From Armatimonadota bacterium (GTDB lineage: Bacteria; Armatimonadota; Fimbriimonadia; Fimbriimonadales; Fimbriimonadaceae): a stretch of DNA of 59,795 nt. Location: assembly GCA_018268335.1 (NCBI GenBank), contig JAFDWT010000089.1, positions 1-59,795 of the forward strand. The letters are read 5' to 3'. A program made the position numbers and the translations under genes. This document shows, one piece after another, positions 40,361 to 47,916 of this stretch (within the stretch, counting starts at the first letter, position 1; every line of letters starts with the position of its first letter). The notes below the pieces were generated by a model that was not told the origin of the DNA, did no database searches, and was given only the letters and a program-made list of their open reading frames with translations.

Positions 40361-40665
40361 GTCGGGTTGGCCTCGAGTCCACGCGGGGCGTCGTCTCTTT
40401 CCAGGGCTTGGATAACCAGTTCGATATTGTCCCGCTTGCGCATCAAGCGGCTGCAGTCGTCGACCATGTCGACGCCCACAAAAGGTACCAGAAACGGGGA
40501 GAGCGCGACCATTGCCTGAGCGGCGAACGGCGCGATGGGTTTGTGCGACTCCAGGAAGAAGATCGCCGGTGACTCCAGCCCCTTCTTTTTGATCGCGGCG
40601 ACGATCTTGTCGACCAGGGCGTCCCGGTCGTCGTCCGACAGTTCAGTTTCCCAAAAGCTCTGCAT
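40348..40665 (-). CDS. Small soluble protein of the unknown membrane cluster (protein B)
   Basis: A 105-residue protein with no signal. Acidic N-terminus (ETELSDDDRDALVDKIVAAIKKKGLESP), then IFFLESHKPIAPFAAQAMVALSPFLVPFVGVDMVDDCSRLM, which could be a membrane-associated hairpin, then a charged end. No family is recognised. It overlaps protein C by 13 nt and protein A by 23 nt, so it must be translated with the cluster. Confidence 0.7.
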   Translation of the reverse strand: MQSFWETELSDDDRDALVDKIVAAIKKKGLESPAIFFLESHKPIAPFAAQAMVALSPFLVPFVGVDMVDDCSRLMRKRDNIELVIQALERDDAPRGLEANPTCNT

Positions 40666-41107
40666 GCCTTTCCTGAAGTGCGCGTATTGTGGCTAATACT
40701 TCCTCGCGGTTGCCATTGAACCGAAGATAAACGCCGCGAAACGGCGCGACTTTCGAGTTTTCTGGCACCGGAGACAGCTTCACACCTAGCTCCCCGTCGA
40801 CCACACGGCGCACGTCACCCCACTTGACTTCCGTCGAGCTCCATCCGCACTTGCTCTGCGCGCCATTGTCGTCAAGACGGTAGCGAACAGGAAGAAACAG
40901 CTCGGATGTGGAAAGCAATACCGCGCCGACTCCCAGAAAAGACGCCACAACATTCCGCAAAAACGCAAAGCCCATGAGCCCGGCGAAGACCGCCAGAGCC
41001 ACGACGACCCAACGCTTGGCGGTCTGCCCGTCGCCGAATTGCACCGTCCATTCCAACGGGGTCACTGGTTGGCTTTCTGCTTTTGGGACCGCCACCTGGT
41101 GAACCAC
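40643..41107 (-). CDS. Membrane protein with PH-like domain (protein A)
   Basis: A 154-residue protein with two close membrane helices (VVVALAVFAGLMGFAFL and VVASFLGVGAVLLST). A small beta domain follows, FLPVRYRLDDNGAQSKCGWSSTEVKWGDVRRV, typical of bacterial PH-like (bPH2) proteins that hug the membrane. It overlaps the 3' end of glmU by 46 nt from GTG 41107; GTG 41095 with AGGGGTGG 8-12 nt upstream is an alternative start. It is the first member of the block of unknown membrane proteins that runs to recO. Confidence 0.7.
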   Translation of the reverse strand: MVHQVAVPKAESQPVTPLEWTVQFGDGQTAKRWVVVALAVFAGLMGFAFLRNVVASFLGVGAVLLSTSELFLPVRYRLDDNGAQSKCGWSSTEVKWGDVRRVVDGELGVKLSPVPENSKVAPFRGVYLRFNGNREEVLATIRALQERHAELLGN

Positions 41108-42459
41108 CCCTCTTTGTTCTCTTGTCGTCCCCTGCCGATGGCCATGGCACCATCGGGCACGTCCTGCGTCACCACGCTGCCTGCTGCCACAAACGACTCG
41201 TCGCCTAGGGTCACTGGGGCTACCAGTGTGCTGTTCGAGCCGACGAACGAGTCACTGCCGATGGAGGTTTTGTGTTTGGCGAAGCCGTCGTAGTTGCAGG
41301 TGATCGTCCCCGCGCCAATGTTGGTCCTCTGCCCGACCTCGGCGTCACCGATGTAAGTCAAGTGGCTGACGCTGGTCTCTGACCCCAACGAGGCGTTCTT
41401 GATCTCCACAAAGTTGCCGATCTTGACCTTTTCCGCCAGCCGCGCCCCGGGCCGCATGTTGGCGAACGGCCCGCACCGGCTGTTGTCGCCCATCTCAGCC
41501 CGTTCGATGTGGCTCATATAGGCCCGCACACCGTCGCCCAACTGCGAGTCTTTGATCCAAGTGTTGGGGCCAAGCTCACAACCCTTGCCAATGGAGGTCT
41601 TGCCTTCAATGATCGTGTTGGGATGGACTAGGGTGTCGACACCTATCGAGACGTCAGGGCCGATCGTCGTGCTGTCCGGGTCAATGATCGTCACGCCGGA
41701 CTCGGCATGGCGGCGCAAGATGCGACGTCGCATGGCGGCTCCGGCTTCCGAAAGCTGCCAGCGGTCATTGACGCCGATGAACTGCTCGGCGTCTTTGGCC
41801 GGCAGGGCGTCCACCCGGTGCCCGCCTGCCCGCACCAAGCCGAGCACGTCGGTCAAATAGTATTCGCCCTGCGCGTTGGAGGTCGTCAGCTTAGGTAGGG
41901 ATTCTAGGAGCAGCTTGTTGTCAAAGGCGTAGAGAGCTGGGTTCCACTCCTTGGTCAGCAGTTGCGCCGATGTGCAGTCTTTGGCCTCGACGATGGCCTC
42001 GAAAGCGCCGCCGGCATCACGAATGATCCGCCCATAAGACCCCGGCTCTTCAAGAAACGCCGTCGACAGTGCTGCACCCGCCCCGGACCGGCAAGCCTCT
42101 AGAAGAGTACGAACGGTGTCGGCCATCAAGAGGGGCGTGTCGCCCGCGCTGACGACCGTGACTCCGTCATGTCCTTGCAGCAACGGGGCCGCGCACATCA
42201 CGGCATGGCCGGTTCCCTTGCGTTCGGTTTGCTCCACAAACTCGACCGGATAGCCGGCCAACCTTTCGCGCACCGAATCGGCACCGTGTCCGACGACGAC
42301 GACGATCCGCTCCAGGCCCGCCTCGGCCAGGACGCGGACGACCCATTCGACCATGGCGAGGCCGCAGACAGGGTGGATGACTTTGGGCTTGTCGCTCTTC
42401 ATCCGCGTCCCCTGGCCCGCGGCTAAGACGACGCCGACAGGAGGTGTGCCGGAGGTCAT
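41062..42459 (-). CDS. glmU: Bifunctional UDP-GlcNAc pyrophosphorylase / GlcN-1-P acetyltransferase
   Basis: A 465-residue protein, normal GlmU length. The N-terminal uridylyltransferase has LAAGQGTRMKSDKPKVIHPVCG, and GDTPLL with EYYLTDVLGL further on. The C-terminal left-handed beta helix repeats hexapeptides (IGPDVSIGVDTLVHPNTIIEG, NIGAGTITCNYDGFAKHKT) and holds the acetyl-transfer site. It makes UDP-GlcNAc for peptidoglycan. Start at ATG 42459. A frame open for another 100 codons upstream is antisense to upp and not used. It heads the minus-strand run down to the AraC gene. Confidence 0.95.
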   Translation of the reverse strand: MTSGTPPVGVVLAAGQGTRMKSDKPKVIHPVCGLAMVEWVVRVLAEAGLERIVVVVGHGADSVRERLAGYPVEFVEQTERKGTGHAVMCAAPLLQGHDGVTVVSAGDTPLLMADTVRTLLEACRSGAGAALSTAFLEEPGSYGRIIRDAGGAFEAIVEAKDCTSAQLLTKEWNPALYAFDNKLLLESLPKLTTSNAQGEYYLTDVLGLVRAGGHRVDALPAKDAEQFIGVNDRWQLSEAGAAMRRRILRRHAESGVTIIDPDSTTIGPDVSIGVDTLVHPNTIIEGKTSIGKGCELGPNTWIKDSQLGDGVRAYMSHIERAEMGDNSRCGPFANMRPGARLAEKVKIGNFVEIKNASLGSETSVSHLTYIGDAEVGQRTNIGAGTITCNYDGFAKHKTSIGSDSFVGSNSTLVAPVTLGDESFVAAGSVVTQDVPDGAMAIGRGRQENKEGWFTRWRSQKQKANQ

Positions 42460-42493
42460 GACAGGGCCACTACAATACCCCTTGCGAACCGTG

Positions 42494-42499
42494 TACGAT
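42494..42499 (+). promoter_or_regulatory. -10 box TACGAT, 6 nt before the upp ATG
   Basis: TACGAT-N6-ATG with no Shine-Dalgarno site, consistent with a leaderless mRNA. Confidence 0.45.
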
Positions 42500-42505
42500 G
42501 GCCAC

Positions 42506-43126
42506 ATGAACTTGACAACCCTCGACCATCCGCTGGCGGCCCACCTGATGGCGGGGCTCCGGGACGAGGCCACCGAGCCCGCCGTCTTCCGCCGTCTCAG
42601 TCGGACCTTGGCGACACTGTTGGTTCTCGAAGCGACCAAGGGGATCCAGACCAAACGAGTGGCGGTCCAGACGCCCCTGGCGTCGGTCGAACAGTCCCGA
42701 TTGGGCCAAGGCCTGGCGGTCGTCCCGATCTTGCGGGCCGGGCTCGGTCTGTTGGAGGCCGCGCTGGACATGTTTCCCGACGTCGCCGTCGGCTATGTCG
42801 GCCTGGAGCGCGACCACGAGTCCGCCGTTGCCAGCAGCTATTATTGCAAGCTGCCGTCCCTCGCAGGCAAGCTCACCCTCTGCTGCGACCCCATGCTCGC
42901 CACCGGCGGCTCAGCTAGCCAAGCCCTGACCATCCTTAAGAAGAACGGGGCCACAGACTTGGTCATGGTCTGCGTCGTCGCCGCCCCAGAAGGGGTCGCC
43001 GTGTTGCAAGCCAACCACCCCGACGTGCCGATCATCGCCGCCGCTCTGGACGTGTGTCTCAACGACCACAAATACATCGTTCCGGGACTTGGGGACTATG
43101 GCGACCGGCTTTTCGGAACACTTTAG
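42506..43126 (+). CDS. upp: Uracil phosphoribosyltransferase
   Basis: A 206-residue type I PRTase. It salvages uracil with PRPP to UMP. Landmarks are VVPILRAGLGLLEAALDMFPDVAVGYVGLERD, CDPMLATGGSASQAL (the PRPP loop with its variant DPMLATGGS) and the C-terminal IVPGLGDYGDRLFGT. The start at ATG 42506 fits the family; the frame is open far upstream but lies antisense to glmU. It faces glmU across a short intergenic gap. Confidence 0.96.
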   Translation: MNLTTLDHPLAAHLMAGLRDEATEPAVFRRLSRTLATLLVLEATKGIQTKRVAVQTPLASVEQSRLGQGLAVVPILRAGLGLLEAALDMFPDVAVGYVGLERDHESAVASSYYCKLPSLAGKLTLCCDPMLATGGSASQALTILKKNGATDLVMVCVVAAPEGVAVLQANHPDVPIIAAALDVCLNDHKYIVPGLGDYGDRLFGTL

Positions 43127-43150
43127 GCGAGTCGGCCCCTTTAGCAAGTT

Positions 43151-43489
43151 ATGGGACACACCGCAGCCGCCATCCACACTTGCCCGACCAGTGGGAAGCG
43201 CGTCTACCTCAGTACCGCCGTCTTGCTGACGCTCGGCCTGGTCGACTTGGTCGCCACGCTGGCTTGGTTGCAACTTGGGTTCCACGAGGGCAACCCCCTC
43301 TTCGCCGCCCTCTGGCGCATGGGCCCAAGCTGGTTCATCTTGGCGAAGACCGCTCTCCTGATCGGCCCGGTCGCCTTGATCGAATATGTCCGGACAAAGA
43401 GGTTCTGGTCAGCCGAGATCGGCACCTGGGTCGCCGCCGGCTCCTACGCCTACCTCTGGGTCGGCCACCTGCTCCACTTGCCAAGGTAA
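43151..43489 (+). CDS. DUF5658-like small membrane protein
   Basis: A 112-residue protein with three or four transmembrane helices. LTLGLVDLVATLAWLQLGFHEGNPLFAALWRMGPSWFILAKT carries the Asp, Glu-x-Asn-Pro and Lys that mark the DUF5658 family. The function of the family is unknown. It starts 24 nt after upp and ends 2 nt from the convergent LolA-like gene. Confidence 0.75.
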   Translation: MGHTAAAIHTCPTSGKRVYLSTAVLLTLGLVDLVATLAWLQLGFHEGNPLFAALWRMGPSWFILAKTALLIGPVALIEYVRTKRFWSAEIGTWVAAGSYAYLWVGHLLHLPR

Positions 43490-43491
43490 GG

Positions 43492-44205
43492 TCAGTTCAC
43501 CGAGAACAAGTCCTCTGACAATCCGGTGTTCGCCTTCACACCCAGATAGTTCGTGATCCCGGCCTGCTTACGCTCGGCGTTGAATACCGTTGTCTTGGTC
43601 GGGATCCACACACCGCTTGACTGCACAGCGTTCTCGTACTGGAACACCGCCCGCAGGTTCCCTTCCTGTGCGTACCACTCCCGCTTCACGACGTAGTGCT
43701 TGTGCGGGTCAATGAACACCCTTTGCCGCGACGTGTCGTCGAGCGCCTTTGGGAAGGTGAGGTCAAAGACAGCCAGACCGGTCTCCCGGTCTATGCGAAC
43801 AAACGTAGGCACATAGAAGTCCTTGAAGAGCCCCGGCGTCACTAGACCGAAGTCGAGAAACGTCTGCCTTTTGCCCGGCGACTTGGCCAGGTTTTCCTTG
43901 GCGCTGATGTTCGCCTTGGGGTAGCGGTACCGGCGGACCGAACCGTTGACGATGAAGACGACCTCGTTCTCTTCGTCCACTTGGGCCTCTAGCCGCAGCT
44001 TCATAGGCTCCTTCAGCCGCACGACCGTCGATTTGATCCGGTACGACTTCGCAAAGTCCTCGTTGATTTTGGCGAGTTCTTTCTGGCTGGCCGTCCCCAC
44101 TTTGGCGGTGAATGTCACATCCCGGAGGTTGGTTTGGACGTAGTCGTTGATGGAGCGGCTTTGCCCAAGGACAACGATGGCGGCGGCGGTCAACACAGTC
44201 GTCAT
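43492..44205 (-). CDS. Exported LolA/LppX-fold lipoprotein-carrier-like protein
   Basis: A 237-residue protein with a short signal peptide (MTTVLTAAAIVVLGQS). A curved beta sheet is suggested by alternating strands: RDVTFTAKVGTASQK, KLRLEAQVDEENEVVFIVNG, RYRYPKANI, AVFDLTFPKALDDTSRQRVFIDPHKHYVVKREWYAQEGNLRAVFQYEN. The last motif (D-P-x-x-x-Y-V-V-K-R-E-x-x-x-x-x-G) is common to outer-membrane lipoprotein-sorting-like proteins. It probably carries a lipid or lipoprotein across the periplasm. TAGACT lies 10 nt before the ATG and there is no ribosome site. Confidence 0.7.
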   Translation of the reverse strand: MTTVLTAAAIVVLGQSRSINDYVQTNLRDVTFTAKVGTASQKELAKINEDFAKSYRIKSTVVRLKEPMKLRLEAQVDEENEVVFIVNGSVRRYRYPKANISAKENLAKSPGKRQTFLDFGLVTPGLFKDFYVPTFVRIDRETGLAVFDLTFPKALDDTSRQRVFIDPHKHYVVKREWYAQEGNLRAVFQYENAVQSSGVWIPTKTTVFNAERKQAGITNYLGVKANTGLSEDLFSVN

Positions 44206-44215
44206 ATCGGTAACT

Positions 44216-44221
44216 AGTCTA
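44216..44221 (-). promoter_or_regulatory. -10 box TAGACT, 10 nt before the LolA-like ATG
   Basis: TAGACT-N10-ATG with no Shine-Dalgarno site; consistent with a leaderless or very short leader. Confidence 0.45.
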
Positions 44222-44315
44222 TTCAGACGGACGAACCTGGCGCAGATTCAAAAAGTAGGCCGTCTTTCCCTCAACCTTTTGTCCGTCCGGCGCGTATCAT
44301 GTCTTTGAGAGCGAC

Positions 44316-45350
44316 ATGGCGGCCCAAACCCCGTTCGACCTTTTCCAGGCGCGGATGCGTTCCATCGACAAGCGCCGCTTGCTGAAGCCCATGGGCGACA
44401 GCGAGGTGGTCGATGTCGCCACAAGGGTCTACCAAAACCTCGCCGGGCCGATGCTCCGCCAGAGCCTGCTGCCGATGGTTTTCTGCTACGCCGCCATCGT
44501 GCAGGTCACGGCCTTCGTGATCCCGTTCATTTTCCAAACTCATACGACTGCTCTTGCTGGCCAGGTGGCGGAAGTCATGCTTGGAGTCGGCGTCGCGCTG
44601 CTCGTTTCGATGCCACTCTTTGTCTTGGGCGTCGGCTACACGATGGCGGTCTGTGGCCGCCTGGCGGCTGACTTTGTGATGGGCGAAGAACCAGACGAGG
44701 CGCGGGCTGTCGAACTGGCCAAGAAAGCGACCCCCAAGATGATGCGTCTGATCGGCGACATCCTGCTTCGCACGGCGGGGCCGCTCCTGCTCGGCGTCGT
44801 GTTCATGACTGTCAGTGCTGTGGTCGGCCAAGCTGGCGGCGAAACAGTGTCCGTGCTTTCCGGCTTCTTGGCTGTCACGGCCTTCATCTTGTCGGTGGTC
44901 GCGGTGCCGTGGGCTCTGTATTCTTATGCCTTGGCACCAACCGCGATGGTCTTTGAGGGAGTCGACGGCAAGACCGCCCGGCACCGCAGCCGCCTACTCA
45001 TGAAGAAGTACCCCTTCCACGGCGGCGCGAACTCTGCACTGGGCATCGTGTGGGTGATCATCCTGGTCGTCAGCGTCGCATTGCTGGCCGGGTTCACCAC
45101 GTTGGTCGGCGTCATCGCAGCAACGCCCTTTTATCAAAACCTCTCGTTTGCCGGTACCGGCGGGCAGGTGCTGAGGACTATGGTCGAGATGCTGCCGACC
45201 CTGCTGACTTGCTGGCTCGTCGTACCTTTGTACGCCACGACTACCGCTGTGCTCTACTTTGACCGTCGAGTGAGAATCGAAGCTTTTGACATTAGAACCC
45301 TGACCGAGGACATCCAACATGCTGACCGCCGTTCGATCCTTCTTTCTTAG
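44316..45350 (+). CDS. Polytopic membrane protein of a DUF4129/DUF4350 operon
   Basis: A 344-residue protein with six or more transmembrane helices (two sets before residue 120, then VFMTVSAVVGQAGGE and on to YALAPTAMVFEGVDGKTARHRSRLLMKKY). The loop MVFEG...RSRLLMK and the end VLYFDRRVRIEAFDI are typical of membrane proteins that precede DUF4129 and transglutaminase-like genes. No enzyme is predicted. TATCAT (44295-44300) is a likely -10 box. It overlaps the DUF4129 gene by 32 nt. Confidence 0.75.
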   Translation: MAAQTPFDLFQARMRSIDKRRLLKPMGDSEVVDVATRVYQNLAGPMLRQSLLPMVFCYAAIVQVTAFVIPFIFQTHTTALAGQVAEVMLGVGVALLVSMPLFVLGVGYTMAVCGRLAADFVMGEEPDEARAVELAKKATPKMMRLIGDILLRTAGPLLLGVVFMTVSAVVGQAGGETVSVLSGFLAVTAFILSVVAVPWALYSYALAPTAMVFEGVDGKTARHRSRLLMKKYPFHGGANSALGIVWVIILVVSVALLAGFTTLVGVIAATPFYQNLSFAGTGGQVLRTMVEMLPTLLTCWLVVPLYATTTAVLYFDRRVRIEAFDIRTLTEDIQHADRRSILLS

Positions 45351-46260
45351 CGCCTGCCTGCTGCTGGCCTGCTTGGCTTTTGCTGGCCCGGTGGAACTGC
45401 GCGCCAAGCTCGAAAAAGCCCAGACGTCTGGCCAGTACGACTCTTTGGTGCCCGAGCTGAACAAGACGCTCGGTGGCGACTGGAAGGCCGTCACGTCCGG
45501 TGAAGAGAGGACCACGAACTGGCAGGACCGGCAAACGGACGCCTTAATCCAACTCGACAATCTCGTGGCCGTCGAAGCGGGAGCGAAGGGTGACGTCAAG
45601 GATCCCAAGGCAGAGGCAGCCCAAATCGTTGCCAAACCCGAATACCACGACACCGGCGTGGCCAGCAACAAGAACTGGCTGTCGGCTACCTTTGAGCGGG
45701 CTGGCCGGTTCATAGGGGAATGGTTCAACAATCTGTGGAAGAGGCTGTTCGGCGACAGCCGGGCGCAATTGCCGCAGTCGAGCTTTGGCGCGATCAACTT
45801 CCAGCCGATCGTCTGGACTGTCCTAGTAGCTGGCCTCCTCGGATTCGCCTACTACGCCGTGACCCGCTTCCGCTGGACCTTCAACCGCAAAGTCAAGGCC
45901 GGTGGCCTGCTCCAAGACGACGAGCCGGACCGCACTGCCGACGAGTGGATCACTCGCAGCGAAGAACTTTCGGCCAACCAGCAGTACCGCGAAGCTGTTC
46001 GGTGCCTGTACCTGGCCTGCCTGGTGAAGTTCGATGAAGCCAACGTCATGCGGTTCCGCCGCGGCGAAACCAACTGGGAGCACCTCTGGCGGTTTGATGC
46101 CAGTCCTCGCAAGCCCGCTGGTCTGGACTTGGCCACACCGACCCGGGCATTTGACGTCATCTGGTACGGTCGCCGCACGGAGGGCCAGCCCGATGTCGAC
46201 AGGTTCCGTGAGTTCTACAACCAGGTCGTCGCCGCGACGGCCAAGGCCAAAGCGGCATGA
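45319..46260 (+). CDS. DUF4129-domain membrane protein
   Basis: A 313-residue protein: signal peptide (FFLSACLLLACLAFAG), a variable exported part to residue 165, one transmembrane helix (IVWTVLVAGLLGFAYYAV) and a cytosolic DUF4129 domain. The domain shows DRTADEWITRSEELSANQQYREAVRCLYLACLVKFDEANVMRFRRGETNWEHL. In many genomes this family sits with MoxR ATPase, DUF58 and DUF4350 genes that act on membrane stress or cell-wall assembly. MoxR and DUF58 genes are not seen here. Overlap with the next gene is ATGA. Confidence 0.87.
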   Translation: MLTAVRSFFLSACLLLACLAFAGPVELRAKLEKAQTSGQYDSLVPELNKTLGGDWKAVTSGEERTTNWQDRQTDALIQLDNLVAVEAGAKGDVKDPKAEAAQIVAKPEYHDTGVASNKNWLSATFERAGRFIGEWFNNLWKRLFGDSRAQLPQSSFGAINFQPIVWTVLVAGLLGFAYYAVTRFRWTFNRKVKAGGLLQDDEPDRTADEWITRSEELSANQQYREAVRCLYLACLVKFDEANVMRFRRGETNWEHLWRFDASPRKPAGLDLATPTRAFDVIWYGRRTEGQPDVDRFREFYNQVVAATAKAKAA

Positions 46261-47378
46261 AGAAGTTACCTGGCGGCAAGTTGGCCCTGGCATTGCTCGC
46301 CCTGCTGGGCGTGTCGTTCGTCCTTCTCGTCTTTGCGAAAGACGAGAAGCTGACTAACCCGACCATCGAGAGCACGTACCCCAGCGGCCTCTCGGCCTTT
46401 GCGGAACTGTTACGACGCGATGGGTACCAGGTTAGCTTAGACAAGAAAGTCCGGCCGCAGTTCCACAACGGCGACTTGGTCCTCTGCGTGCAGGTCGACA
46501 AGTATCGCCCGCCGTTTGCCTCGGACCACCACATCGAGAAAGTGGAAGAGGCCATTGACAAGTTCGTCAATGGCGGCGGAGCCGAGCTCAGGCTCAAGAT
46601 TCCGAACGACTATGAGGAGGCGTCCCGCGACACGACCATCTCTGAAGAGAGTCCTCTTCCTGGCCTTCCAGCCAAGAAAGTCGCGATACGAAGACTGCAG
46701 GACACCCCTGTGCCCGACGGCGGTGAGCGGCGCCTGGCGACCACAGCGACAGCCCAGTGGCATGACGGGCGAATCGTCACCGTCGAGCACGGACTGGGTG
46801 CCACAAACCGCTACTTGGCCCAGGGCGACAATGCCGAGGTCTACCTCCAATACGTCCACATGCTGGCGCCCAAAGGCAGCCGCATCGTCTTTCCAGAAGC
46901 GTTGATCGACAACATCGAGCATGAGGGCCCCCTGGACTCACTGGGGCCATGGGCAGTGGCCGGGCGAACCCAAGCCTATCTTTTGGCGCTCGTGGTCGTT
47001 GGCACGTTGGCGATCCGGTTTGGATCGCCACTGAAAGAAGAAGTCCGCCAACGCAGTTCGCGTGACATGGTCGATGCCGTGTCGGAGATCTTTCGCCGTG
47101 GCGGCAAGGCGCAATATGCCCTCTCCATGGCCCTGGACGACACCTACGACCGGTTCCGCCTCGGTATCGGCGCACCGGTGGGCGTCTCGCAAGCGCACCT
47201 AAAAGAGCGCATGCCGGAGGCCCTTTTGCAAGCCGTGTCGATGGCCGAGAAGACTCTCCAGACTGGCAGCGACGATGGATGGGGCGGCCAGTCGAGGTCT
47301 CTCCGGGCTGTGCAGGAGCTGGACAGACAGGCCAGAGCCTTCGAACACGACACCCGGCAGCGGCGGCAGCCCGCCTAG
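46257..47378 (+). CDS. DUF4350-domain membrane protein
   Basis: A 373-residue protein. N-terminal helix (LALALLALLGVSFVLLVF), then TIESTYPSGLSAFAELLRRDGYQVSLDKKVRP, the DUF4350 signature. A second helix near residue 240 (AYLLALVVVGTLAI) is followed by a long helical cytosolic tail (SSRDMVDAVSEIFRRGGKAQYALSMALDDTYDRFRLGIG). It pairs with the DUF4129 protein encoded just upstream, with which it overlaps by 4 nt. Function unknown but conserved as a set. Confidence 0.85.
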   Translation: MKKLPGGKLALALLALLGVSFVLLVFAKDEKLTNPTIESTYPSGLSAFAELLRRDGYQVSLDKKVRPQFHNGDLVLCVQVDKYRPPFASDHHIEKVEEAIDKFVNGGGAELRLKIPNDYEEASRDTTISEESPLPGLPAKKVAIRRLQDTPVPDGGERRLATTATAQWHDGRIVTVEHGLGATNRYLAQGDNAEVYLQYVHMLAPKGSRIVFPEALIDNIEHEGPLDSLGPWAVAGRTQAYLLALVVVGTLAIRFGSPLKEEVRQRSSRDMVDAVSEIFRRGGKAQYALSMALDDTYDRFRLGIGAPVGVSQAHLKERMPEALLQAVSMAEKTLQTGSDDGWGGQSRSLRAVQELDRQARAFEHDTRQRRQPA

Positions 47379-47399
47379 GCCAGCCTGAATTGTCGTATC

Positions 47400-47909
47400 A
47401 TGGCGACCATGTACCGCATGTTGGCCATCGTTGTCGGCTTGGTAGTCGTACTCCTGACTGCCTGCTCGAACGACCTACCCTCTTCGAACTCGCCAACGAC
47501 GAAAGCGCCGCCCGTTTCCGAGTCCGATGTCGTGAAGGCCACATCCGGTGGTACGCCTGCAGGTTCAGCCAAAGGTGAAGGCACACCAATGCCAAGAAAC
47601 GGAGCTGTTGCAGACGGCGCGGATAAAGACGCCAGGACAAAGCTGGAAGACGTCTACAAAAAGGCTAAGGCCGACTCCGAAGCCGCCAAGGGCGACAAAA
47701 CCAGGCTCGACGCCTACACCAAAGCCACCATGGCGCTGGGCGACGCCTATATGTACGCCAAGGATCTCGGCCCCAAGGACATGTATCCCAACGCCCTCAA
47801 GCTGTACCGCGAAGCCTACAAAGCCGACCCGAACACACCGGACGCCAAGAAGAACATCGAGTTGATCGAAGACATCTACAAATCGATGGGCCGGAAAGTA
47901 CCGGAATGA
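47400..47909 (+). CDS. Lipoprotein with TPR-like C-terminus
   Basis: A 169-residue lipoprotein: MATMYRMLAIVVGLVVVLLTAC, lipobox at Cys22. A 65-residue low-complexity linker of Ser, Thr, Pro and Gly follows, then helical repeats (ARTKLEDVYKKAKADSEAAKGDKTRLDAYTKATMALGDAYMYAKD and PNALKLYREAYKADPNTPDAKKNIELIEDIYK) of TPR type. ATGs at 47409 and 47418 are alternative starts. It lies between the DUF4350 gene and the GT-C-like gene, 7 nt before the latter, so it may be an accessory of one of them. Confidence 0.72.
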   Translation: MATMYRMLAIVVGLVVVLLTACSNDLPSSNSPTTKAPPVSESDVVKATSGGTPAGSAKGEGTPMPRNGAVADGADKDARTKLEDVYKKAKADSEAAKGDKTRLDAYTKATMALGDAYMYAKDLGPKDMYPNALKLYREAYKADPNTPDAKKNIELIEDIYKSMGRKVPE

Positions 47910-47916
47910 GGACGAC

